Assembly (NCBI GenBank): GCA_013115135.1
Contig: JABANP010000398.1
Span: 1-50,714, forward strand
DNA length: 50,714 nucleotides
Direction of reading: 5' to 3'
Source: Perkinsus olseni
Lineage: Eukaryota; Perkinsozoa; Perkinsida; Perkinsidae
Part shown: one piece after another, positions 9,105-18,887 of the stretch
Layout: every line of letters begins with the position of its first letter
Numbering within the stretch: position 1 is the stretch's first letter
Notes under the pieces: model-generated
The model's input: the letters and a program-made list of their open reading frames with translations, nothing else
Database searches by the model: none
Told to the model about the DNA's origin: nothing
Translations under genes and position numbers: made by a program

Positions 9105-11207
9105 TCAATGATGCTTTCCCTCACCATGTATGGAAGTGCAGGTATTCAGTAGGCGTAACATGGCATCCAAGGGAACATGACCAGCGGCAGAGGAGGAGGA
9201 CTCTGATCGACCACTCGGCACCAGCTCATATATCTTATCCATCGTTTGGGTCACACTCCCCGCTTCCAAGAAATGCCTCAAACGCTGGCCCGCCATAGGG
9301 TCCTTATCGGCGAACCCTCCGCGTGACCATACATCAGCAGCCACTGCTTTGCAGAGCAGATAGCAGTAGTAATTACCACCGTAGTGCACCAGATGAGAGA
9401 ACTGTGCTTGTCCGGGAGGACTCAACAACTCTATCAAACGGTGATTGCTCATCATGGCGTCTTGAGACACAGGCAAGAACTGTGCAAGATCATCAGCGAC
9501 ATTACCATACGCATAGAAGACCTGGTCGACTAAGGCATAGATGAGCTGCTGGGCTGCCTCAATATGCCCAAAGGCCATACGAAAGTTACTGTAATCCTCG
9601 ACAGCCCTGGCCGATAGGTTGGGTAGCACTAGAGAGCTCAGTGCGTTGGGATCAAGTACAAAATACTCGAACAAATGGCTAGGGAACTCCACAAAATCAA
9701 TGCAGCCTCTCGAACCGCTGAAATGCTGTAGTGTAGTACGAGATAGTATCGAGTGGGCCGCATGACCAAATTCATGCATATAGGTAGTGGCTGCCCCTTG
9801 GCCCAAAGCTCCAGGAAGCTCAGATAGGGAGAGTACCATTGCCGTACGAGGGAGCTGTCGGCTACCATCTGGTAATACACAGCTGCCGGCGATAGTGAAC
9901 TGGGCTGATTGAACCTTCTTCCACGCCCTCTCACACGGATCCAAATACAATACACCATAAGGGTCTGATGTGGTGGCATCATTAAACTCGAACCTTCTAA
10001 CATCATCACTCCAGGCCTCTCCTTTGATGTTATGCTCTTTCATATCCACACCCAATACAGTTGAAGATACTCTCTGAGATCCTTCGATGAGGGCGTTTAT
10101 AGAGAGGATAGCGCCCAGCTCCTGAAGCGACGGTGGCTGATTCATCTGCTTCCACAGGGATACATAGAAATCGATATCCCACGGCTGTAAGGTAGCATTT
10201 GGGTCATTCGTATGAAGCCTCTTGGTGGACTCGAGTACATTGAGCTCACGACCCAGACCAGGCAAAAGAGCCAACCATAATTCCGATAAGAAGTCCTTCA
10301 CAGCTGCACTACCCGAGAGCACCGACTCCCTCATAACATATTCATTCCATGTGTTGTATCCTCTTATCTTAGCTAGCTTCTGCCTGATACTCACTAGATC
10401 CCTCAGAGCAGCTTCCTTCTTAGGTTCACCTCTATGGTTTAACTTCCATACCTTCTGCCGGACCGTAGGATCTTCACAAGCCTTTAATAAGTACCCGATA
10501 GCAGCGTGGTCCTTGGGTAAGAAGACCTCTGTAACGTCTTTATGGACAGTCCTCTTCGGTAGCAGCCTGAGTATACTCATCCACTGTTGAGGTACATTCA
10601 ACCATTGTCCATCATCTGATGGATCATCATTATCCTGCTGACTAACGATCTCGAAGCTCTTAATAGCATCCTCCTCTTGTAGTGCTATCAATTCTTTTTT
10701 CCTATCATCATCAAGATGGACCCCTTCATTCTCCATAGCCTCCCTCATAGCCTTTATCACATCTTGCTCCTCCTTACTGCAGCCGCTATCCTCAGCACTT
10801 GCTCTCTCGGCAGCAGGAACACACTTATCGTATAGTGTACTATCAACATTGGCTTCACTCATATACTGAGCTACGATATTGACAGCCTCACTGGCTTCAT
10901 TAACCCAGTGATCATCGGAATGGACGTTACGTGTTAGCTCAGCAGCATCAGCAATTCTACATAATGAATTAGACACACCATCTATCATATTCACTACCTT
11001 GTGAGGGGAATCATCCTTCTTCCATGCCCCTAGAGTATCTCTCGCATCAGCAACGGCCCTCGTTGCTAGCTGGGGGAAGTCCTTAGGTCTCCTCAGACCC
11101 GGCACTCCTAGGTAGTCTACTGCAGTAGAGAGGGTGGCTTTGGGCCATGCAAGCCTCCGCCAGAGAGATGCTGCAGCTGCCTTGGGTATGTCCCGACGTA
11201 ACATCAT
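9105..11207 (-). CDS. MIPEP: Mitochondrial intermediate peptidase (M3 metallopeptidase)
   Basis: A single uninterrupted 700-aa frame starts at ATG 11207. The zinc-binding HExxH motif is seen as MHEFGHAAHSIL at about residue 475, followed downstream by conserved M3-family context (FSGSRG, DFVEFPSH, and a Glu ligand region). The N-terminus (MMLRRDIPKAAAASLWRRL) is basic and hydroxylated, like a mitochondrial presequence. In the M3 family this enzyme removes an octapeptide from precursor proteins after MPP cleavage in the matrix. Length matches eukaryotic MIP (about 700 aa). It is notable that the longest gene here has no intron while its neighbours have many, which could mean transfer, retroposition or simply intron loss. 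Thimet-type oligopeptidase is the main alternative; the presequence favours MIP. Confidence 0.93.
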   Translation of the reverse strand: MMLRRDIPKAAAASLWRRLAWPKATLSTAVDYLGVPGLRRPKDFPQLATRAVADARDTLGAWKKDDSPHKVVNMIDGVSNSLCRIADAAELTRNVHSDDHWVNEASEAVNIVAQYMSEANVDSTLYDKCVPAAERASAEDSGCSKEEQDVIKAMREAMENEGVHLDDDRKKELIALQEEDAIKSFEIVSQQDNDDPSDDGQWLNVPQQWMSILRLLPKRTVHKDVTEVFLPKDHAAIGYLLKACEDPTVRQKVWKLNHRGEPKKEAALRDLVSIRQKLAKIRGYNTWNEYVMRESVLSGSAAVKDFLSELWLALLPGLGRELNVLESTKRLHTNDPNATLQPWDIDFYVSLWKQMNQPPSLQELGAILSINALIEGSQRVSSTVLGVDMKEHNIKGEAWSDDVRRFEFNDATTSDPYGVLYLDPCERAWKKVQSAQFTIAGSCVLPDGSRQLPRTAMVLSLSELPGALGQGAATTYMHEFGHAAHSILSRTTLQHFSGSRGCIDFVEFPSHLFEYFVLDPNALSSLVLPNLSARAVEDYSNFRMAFGHIEAAQQLIYALVDQVFYAYGNVADDLAQFLPVSQDAMMSNHRLIELLSPPGQAQFSHLVHYGGNYYCYLLCKAVAADVWSRGGFADKDPMAGQRLRHFLEAGSVTQTMDKIYELVPSGRSESSSSAAGHVPLDAMLRLLNTCTSIHGEGKHH

Positions 11208-12262
11208 GGTATCAATGAACGTCGAGTTGGAGAAAGAAAAACTAGAGCATCGCGACTACACTCGGCAACGCATACTGGAGTCACCATACTCAATGATGCC
11301 TTCACGATCATGATCATGCCAACGGCCTTACCTCCAAATATCCAATTTACGCCGTATTGTAATGGAGGTAGTCAATGCTACGAGCCCCCTTCACAGCTGG
11401 GCCTCACGACGACACTATTGTCGAAGATGATCCCGCAGGGTTTAGTCTGGGCCGCAGTTAAACTCGAGCCACGATCGAATGACGGAAGCAGTACAAAAAC
11501 AACAGACTGGGCGGAACATCCAGTGTTACTCATCATCTGGGACTGAGCGGTCGATTATGGATCGGCGGCAAATCATACACACACGCAGCGTGACACGGAT
11601 TGTCCGAAAAAGTTAGTATATTACAGGACAACTAATGACCGACTTATGCCACCGACAGCCATCAGAATAATAGAGGCGATGAGAAGAGGCATACGAGTAA
11701 ATCGAGCTGTTACCCCTTCTCACGCCCCATGGCTATGACAGCAGCGGCAGAGCGAGAATGTGAGAAGGGTTGCTAGGCATCATCGCCTGGCACCGGATTG
11801 GTCGCTAGCGGCCCTCTATGAGGTAGGTGGACTGACTCGGAGACTAATACAACGACAATAACCCTACCACAGTAAAAACACTGCTATCACTATTATTACT
11901 ACTGCTTATACAAACGTATGGGTGCTTGGGGTGATGTCCAACCATCCTTATGGGCGTCACAGGTAACGACAACAACAACAACAAGACTTCTGATTTCCAC
12001 ACTGCAATTGAGAAAGTAGTCTCGTTGTTACTCATTGCCGTAAAGTAGTCGGCGACTTATACACGCATTTCTTAGCTATCCGCGCAAAAATGAGAGAACA
12101 GCAGCAGCAGCAGCCAGCTGGTTCTCAAGTTGGGTAGTAGCCGGAGTTCAGCAACAGCAACAGTACTACAAGACTGATAACTGAACCTCAGGACTACTAG
12201 TACAAACATAATACAAAAATCGGCATCATCATCACCTTCGCTATGCTGTCATAAGAACAGTA
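11208..12262. other. Intergenic, simple triplet runs
   Basis: No supported gene. Runs of CAA/AAC and CAG triplets appear near 11960-11985 and 12100-12115. Short frames such as 11310-11546 (plus) and 11844-12035 (minus) lack splice support. The region lies between the 5' end of the peptidase and the 3' end of the CCCH-RING gene. Confidence 0.5.
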
Positions 12263-14890
12263 TTAGAGCTCAACCCTCGACAAACCAACTCTCCTCATTG
12301 CTGCTGCTGTGGCGGCAGCCTCTGTTGCTGTCGTTGTTGTTGCTGTTGTGTTCTTCTTCGCCCGAACTCGTGGTGACGGGAGTGTGGTTTTAATGGGTAT
12401 GTACACTGGTAGGGTGTGTATAACACTCGAAGAACAAAAAGGGCATACCATACGGCGCATGACAACCTTCTCCGCACATTGGGCACACACAGTACCATGA
12501 CCACAGGGATAGAATACCTGATAATAACAATACACCTGAACACTCTCTCACTGGGCCGCTAAAGGGGACAGCCTCAACAACAATGATACTTACTTTGCGA
12601 TTTTCAGGGTCCGCTGCCATCTGCACTCCTGATCGGCACATTTCGCATAGAAAGTGCTGGTCGGAATTATTGGGTAGTGGTGAGAACTCTGATGATGCTG
12701 CGGTTGCAAAGGAAGCACCGGAGTGTTTTACGCTATTGGCGGACTCCTCCTTTAGAGGGAGGGAATTACGGCCACACTGTGCCCTAGGGGACGAGAGATC
12801 CGCAGTATTGTTCTTGTTATCAATACTCTTGTTACTCGTGTCGATGTTGTTCTCGGAAGACAAAAAAATAGAACCTGGCGGGACAAAAGTACACGACAGC
12901 GAATATCCTATAACAAGGAGGCGAGTCACGGGAGGCTAGCCCAGCACAAGTGCCTGCTGCTCACCGAGATCAACTAAGCCTTGCTGATTCGCATGGTCTG
13001 GGCTGAACGAGGACTGACTGTTAGCATGATGGCTATCCGTCGTGGGGACGAGGGGAATCAACAATGAGGGAGGAGAGGCATCCTGACAGGAGCATGAAAT
13101 TAGGTCTGTAGTAGCGGAACTTCACAGATCATGCCTCACCTTCTCCTGCTGCTGCTGCTGCTGTAGCTGCTGCTGTTTTATCTCCCTCCGGGTTATCCTA
13201 CTCCTTGCGGGGGATATTACACCATTCACCAACTGCAAATCACTTTCATCCACACTATAACGTGTTCCACCGCCGCCGCCACCGCCTGCTCTTCCAGCGC
13301 CTGTTGCTGCTGCTGCTTGATTGTCATTAACATCACTGGTCAATGGAGTTGCAAGCAAACCCTCATCATTAACGGATGTAGGTAAGTGCTCGGGGTGATG
13401 GTGATGATGTTGATGACCATTCCTTCTTGGGGAAGTATTCCGTGAAGCAGCTGGGCTATTAGAGTTAGACCTGCATAGCTCCTGCTCGCCGTGTGCGAAC
13501 CTGTAAACGGAGGCGGCGGTCACTAGCCTCCTCACAGTAACGCTACCTACCGACATCTCGACCCGTACTGACAGTGGCCCTGCTTCCACCAATTACAAAT
13601 AACCGTTTTATAGATGCCTTCAGTCGCTCGGAGCTCCTTCGATCCGTGCGCATACTTACAGTTCTCACCAAGTGTACCTGAGAAGCCAGGATAGTCGGGT
13701 TCGCAATAGGATGGAGTGCTGCAAGGCACTACATTTGCCTTGAGCATATAGCCGACAGAGGGTGGTCTTCCTCAAGTTAGGGGGCTCTCTGAGTTCATCC
13801 GCGTTGTGAGCAAAATAACACCTGAGCAAATACCAAGTCCTTACTCTCCATCAACCCATAAAGAGCGGCGAAAATTTATGAAGGGAGATGGGGTAACGGA
13901 TGGTATCGCCTTCTTGATGACTACTTCTTGCCATATTTGCATTTACCCTCCAAGTACAGTTTACATACCCGAGTCTTGAGCAGCTGCTTGCTAACATCCA
14001 CTTTGGCTGAGGAGCAACAGCTGTCATCGGAGTAGACTGATAGAGCTACAAATGCCCCCAGTAGTACAGAGCCATCAAACGACGATTGTATACCCCGTCC
14101 TACTCCCTTCACATAATTCACTTGCATCTTCCATTGCTAGCTGATGTCTAGATTGATGTTGTTTTCTACGACGACTCGATGGTCCCATCCCATGAATAGG
14201 GGATACTGGCGCGGACGCGGCGACCATACGAGGCTGACATGACATCTCACTGAACGATGCTTGGTTACAGCAATATCCCTTACTCGAGTTCCAGATTTCA
14301 TAAGAGAATGGTCATGGGCTGCTGCTGCTGCTGCCCCCAATGGCAGGTTGAGGGGGATATCGAATAATACCGGTTCGTAATCATTTTCGCCTATGCCCGG
14401 TATAACATGTCCGTCTCCCTTTAGATATCCTCTAGAGCCGGCTCTGTCCCCATCCTCCATGGATGATCGTCTTGGGAGGCGTGGGAACTCAGGTACTGCC
14501 GACTCAGCTGCTGCTGCTGCTGCTGCTGGCGTTGAATATCGATTAACCGGGGAGCATGGAGCAGATATCGATACCTGATATGGGCTCCTTCTCTTATGTA
14601 GACGGTCCAAAGCATTACTAATGCGTTTGCTAGGGCATCTCCAAATGCCCTGTAGTCATCCTCTGTCCAAATGTATTTGCCAGCAGCATTCTCGGGAGCT
14701 GATGTCATCGGGGTACCGAAAGCTCCTGGCACTGACTCATGATAATACTCTCACTTATTGCAATGTTATTATTACCCGATACTTCTCCTTCACCCATAGA
14801 AACACACCGAGGAGATTTGCCCATCCCATGCCCGCTACCCATTGCACTCGGTGAGCGACTGCCGCTCCGAGTTGGCAGCATACCCGACAT
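12263..14890 (-). CDS. CCCH zinc-finger and RING-finger protein
   Basis: Start ATG at 14890 (MSGMLPTRSGSRSPSA), stop at 12263, with several introns. In order: a Ser-rich N-terminus; a short segment with YIWTEDDYRAFGDALA; a poly-Ala-containing disordered part; CCCH fingers (KTRVCKLYLEGKCKYGKK at the 13921 exon end; NCKYAHG then KTVICNWWKQGHCQYGSRC around 13550-13700, continuing RFAHGEQELC); a His/Gly/Gln-rich linker; and a C-terminal C3HC4 RING (HFLCEMC, then PCGHGTVCAQC and MVCPFC at about 12400-12650). CCCH tandem fingers of this spacing bind RNA; C3HC4 RINGs usually act as E3 ubiquitin ligases. An RNA-binding ubiquitin ligase is therefore inferred. Exon joins between blocks were not all resolved, so two adjacent genes remain possible. 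Confidence 0.75.
14507..14528 (+). repeat. (GCT)n run coding poly-Ala
   Basis: About seven GCT units. On the minus strand they encode the Ala run in the CCCH-RING protein. Further shorter GCT/TGC runs of the same type occur at about 13145-13165 and 14320-14335. Confidence 0.8.
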
Positions 14891-15266
14891 ATAGGTCTCG
14901 AAACCCTATGCTGATGATGACGATAATAATGCACTGCACGCAACTCCTCACCAAGCAACGCACAACTTCCTAGCGGATCGAACAGTAGGGGCGTGCGTAA
15001 TAGACAAAAGGATACCCTCTGTTGGTGATCTGCACTCACTATTGATGTCGACTTCACACAAGACGTCCCCCTACAAGCTTGAGTTCATACTCTTATCGTG
15101 CGGGTATTCATCAGAGCAAAGAAATGGGCATCTTTAGTCATCCATCAGCACGGACAGTGTATTTACATGCATAATGCATGAAATGCGCACGATGATTTCG
15201 AGGTGCCATTTAGGATGATCGCAACTTGATTCCGTAGATAATACTATTGTTATACTCCTAATAACC

Positions 15267-15752
15267 ATGTTGACGTATATTGGTATAATACTCCTGACCA
15301 TATGCAACTGGATGGTGATTATATCATCATCATCGGACGTGAACATGCCACCAGCACCAATGGCCTTGGATGATGATGATTACCCTTATCAATGTGTGTA
15401 AGTAGAAGAGTAATGAATATAGAAACGACCCACATTGGTACCATCTCTCAGATGCCATTGCCCCGAGAAACGGAAAATCAATGAAGATAATGTAAGTGGT
15501 GATGGTAGCTGGACGTGTTCGACTTGGTCGCGATATGATTCGTGTCTTTCATTGTTGTTCGTTTGTTGTCAGCCTAGAGAAACAGTATGGGAGATAGATC
15601 CAATCGGCGGCTGTGAATATGATAGCGGTATTACACCATGCTATTGTATGACGGATACCATAGCTAGTGATGCCAATATATTACATACGGTGGAAGCAAC
15701 ATTGACGAGGTTAATAAGACGAGGGAATACAAGGAGAACAACAAGGTGGTGA
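15267..15752 (+). CDS. Small Cys-containing membrane or secreted protein (three exons)
   Basis: Exon 1 runs 15267-15397 (ATG; donor GTAAGT), exon 2 15452-15491 (acceptor CTCTCAG, donor GTAAGT) and exon 3 15573-15752 (acceptor TTGTTGTCAG, stop). Phases are consistent and the product is 116 aa. The start is hydrophobic (MLTYIGIILLTICNWMVII), a signal peptide or anchor. It is followed by an acidic DDDDYPYQC patch, Cys residues (QCVCHC, GGCEYD, TPCYC) and a basic Arg-rich C-terminus. Both introns have textbook donors, so I trust the model even though the family is unknown. It is the only plus-strand gene in a long minus-strand block. Confidence 0.62.
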
Positions 15753-16244
15753 TATTCATGAATAGTGGTGATGCAGTGAGATCATTGTGATGCGGGCTGT
15801 TGGAGAGTGTTGTTGTGAAGTTGATGCACTATCAATACACTATACACGATACGAAACAGTGAAGAGCATTCATACGTATATGGTTATTATTGATAGTAGT
15901 ATGCACCGAAGAGTAGGAGCCTAGCAGGGAGGGAGTGATGGGAAAGGCAGGCTTCAACAGTTGTTTACGATTCATGTGCTTACAATATGTTCTTCATAGC
16001 GTAGTTATCGTAATTCTCCTTCAATGACCCACTCATGAATAGGCAGCGTAAGGAGGAGCTAGTATGCATCTCAATCCAGCGACCCGAATGTCTGCGGGCA
16101 CTGCCTGCAAAGAGAGGGTACGTTCGTGGAACCCTCGATGATGCGCCCAAGAGTTAAATTGCATCCGGATGAAACGATTCACACCTGTAACAGCGAAGCC
16201 AAGCGTATGTGATGAGAAACTGTAATCGTTGCGATAACCAAACT
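15753..16244. other. No recognisable gene
   Basis: AT-richer intergenic sequence between two convergent genes. I see no structural RNA, repeat or coding exon. Confidence 0.5.
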
Positions 16245-16937
16245 CTAAGCAGTCTTAACAGCCTTCGTCTTATTAGGCGTTGCTTTTTTCGTACCCTTCT
16301 TTGACACTGCTGCCGCTGGGCCCTCTGTGGTAGTAGATGTTATGGCCTTGTTTATTCGGAGAGTTCGGCGATAAACGGTATTGCAATAAAAGCTAGCCAA
16401 GAATAGGCCTATAGAAACGGTGAGATCAACCAAGAAGGCGTTGAGACCTGAAGAAAGGTGGACAACAAGCTGATGACCCCTTTGCAAATGGAGGCAAGGA
16501 GCGGTATGGGGGAGGTCCTACCGGTCTCCACAGCTTCGTTGAAGAGGTACTGATAAACGATAAAGGCAGAGTTGAGCCCATGGAAGATGGTCATCACCAG
16601 GGTACTCTCCCGCTTTACGATATCGGAAGGGCTCAACGCACCTCTCGCAATTACGAAGGCGATCACCAACCAACTCAGCCCCAATGACCTGAGGGGGGCA
16701 AAGGCTGATGATGCCCATACGTTTACAGAGTATGCTCACGAGGCAGTGGCAGCATTTATGACTGATTATGACCACTTACCCGTTGAGATCCATCTCCTCT
16801 GCCTTGGACCTGGATAGAATGGTCACCGCCATGTAGACGAAGAGCACAGCTTCTAACAGCATCGTATTGAGGCAGAAGAAATAAGCCCAAGCGCCGGGAG
16901 CTCGGGTATCCTTATCGGTGGTGGAGTGGGAAGCCAT
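16245..16937 (-). CDS. Four-TM membrane protein, unknown
   Basis: Start ATG 16937 (MASHSTTDKDTRAPGAW), stop at 16245, with at least two introns: one near 16690-16780 with a GTAAGT donor and CCCTCAG acceptor, one near 16440-16460. Four hydrophobic segments are visible: CLNTMLLEAVLFVYMAVTIL, LSWLVIAFVIARGAL, a stretch with FHGLNSAFIVYQYLF, and VDLTVSIGLFLASFY. The C-terminus is Lys/Thr-rich (KKGTKKATPNKTKAVKTA), suggesting a cytosolic tail. The size is about 170-200 aa. I do not recognise the family. It lies 190 bp downstream of the rhomboid gene on the same strand. Confidence 0.6.
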
Positions 16938-17126
16938 AGATCTAGTAGTAAAGAGGAGAACAACAACTGATAGGCACATCTGTGACAAAGCAGCATACAA
17001 CAACGACAACAGTGTTCCTTCGCAGCACCTCGAGAAGAAACATTACACAAAAAGGAACGATAAAATAAAAATTGATATTCGGGTGGCCTGCACAGCAAGG
17101 CTATGGATGCTGTGCCTCCTACACAG

Positions 17127-18406
17127 TCATCTGTTGTATAGACTTTCGCAATATTTCTCCACACCCGCCGGCTCTTCAGCGTTCCTCGATAGAATGATAG
17201 CCGCGAAACAGGCAGTGATTGCGGCTGCCAGCTGAGCGGCAAGATCGTGAACACTTGCGTGTAGTGAGAGAGGTAGCTTACCGTGACCCCTCCGATGAGT
17301 CTAGCCATCTTCACCCGGGACTCGTCATGGGCCTGATATGGAACAGGAACTCTACGACTGCTGTTATAAATTGTGTGTGGGATTATCAGTACCGCATTAG
17401 GATGTGTCAGGATGAGAGGCATGATGAGCAGGCCTCCTATCAACCCTCCAAGGTGGCCAAAGTGATCTACGGACCCGTGCAGCAGCACCTGTATCAGTCA
17501 TGCCTTGACGGCCAACAATAGCGGCATCAAGTACCTCCCACAGTATCAAACCAACCGCCATAGCCTTCAGCTGCTGCATTGACCTAGCCTTTGTGTCTTG
17601 GTCAAGGCTGGGCCAAACTATCCAACTCGAGGCGAGATCAGCTCCAATAAGGCTATAACAGGCAGTACTAGCCCCAACACCTGATACATGATACAGGAGA
17701 GGAGGGATTGTCGCCTCGGGGGTTACCTGACACACGGCACGCTGAAGAAAGGAGATTACCGCAGAGCCCAGACCCCAAGAACAGGATACTAAACCTGACA
17801 TGGTGACGATTAGGAGGTTGTTGTTGTGGGATGATGCTGGCAGCATGTATACTACTATTACCTAAGCATCCCGAGCTGATCCTCCAACCTCGCACCAGAC
17901 GAGACCTCGAATGAAGCGTTGAAGAGCAAGTGAGGTATCGAGAGATGCAGCAGTAGGGGCATGAAGAAACGGCGTATCTGTCGAGTGGAGGTGTTAGCAA
18001 GATGGCAGGAGAGCTTACCTCCCAAAGGTAGGGTAGACCGTAGAGCAGAAGGCATCGCTCCGCCTTGTAATTACTAGCACCCAGACGTTGCAGAACGGAT
18101 GGGCCTGTGCTGTACATGCAGGGACTGATCTCAGCAGCCCCTCACCAGGACACTACTTGGAGCAATCCATCCTCTTGGAGTCATGATGGCACTAGCGACT
18201 ACATACAGAGCTACTTGAATGGCTATTATGATGAGAGTCAATGACCACCGAGGACGGATATGGCCTCCGATATACGTCTGAAAACTTTGGTGTCGCTTCA
18301 AACATTACAGCTTCCTCCCTACGTCCACGAGTACCTTAATTCTTTGCCATGCGCTGGATGCATGATGCTGTGCAGCAGCTTCCTCTAAGTCACCGTCCCT
18401 TTGCAT
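17127..18406 (-). CDS. Rhomboid-family intramembrane serine protease
   Basis: Start ATG 18406 (MQRDGDLEEAAAQ), stop TGA at 17127-17129, about eight short exons. Visible blocks: a first TM segment (SLTLIIIAIQVALYVVAS); LHLSIPHLLFNASFEV followed by GARLEDQLG, the rhomboid H-x4-H-LxFN and E...G block; FLGSGLCGNLLSS; the catalytic serine in GVGASTACYSLIGA; the catalytic histidine in HGSVDHFGHLGGLIGG; and a final TM segment (AAAITACFAAIILS). Both catalytic residues are present, so an active enzyme is expected. Rhomboids cleave TM substrates within the bilayer; in alveolates they often shed surface adhesins, but the target here is unknown. Intron donors and acceptors such as GAG|GTACTT...ACAG|GTG support the joins around the active-site histidine. 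Confidence 0.88.
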
Positions 18407-18887
18407 CGCTCCCCTGACGAAGTTCTACCTCACAAAAGCTAATGATGCGGCACTGAAGGCAGGGAGTAGTACCCTGCCCCGGCGGTGGTATCCTGAGTGA
18501 TGACAACGTTGCCGCCCATCTCGATCCATCTACCTGCAGTAAGCATCACAGTAGGACATGATGCAGGCATGAGTGTGAGATAATGTTAGGGGAACACACC
18601 CAATATGTCAGACCGGATACCCTCACCGACCTCCATTCGGACAGCCTGTGCTGTCCTGTGATGGTGTTTGCTGATAGGCTGCTGCTTGGGAGGGGTTCGA
18701 TGTCGCTATACCCATGGTCAGCAGCAGAAAAACCAACTACCAGAAGACCGACGATCGACCATCAGCCGTCAAAATATAACACAATAAAGGGAGCTTGAGA
18801 AATGTAACGTTCCTTCTACCACTGCTGCTAGGGCACTACCGATATGCACCATAGTGCTGCTGCTGCTAGTGATGGTATTAGCCATCA
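18407..18887. other. Intergenic, no gene seen
   Basis: Between the Prp3 stop and the rhomboid start. A plus-strand frame at 18583-18798 has no supporting features. CTG/GCT triplet clusters occur near 18820-18870. Confidence 0.5.
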
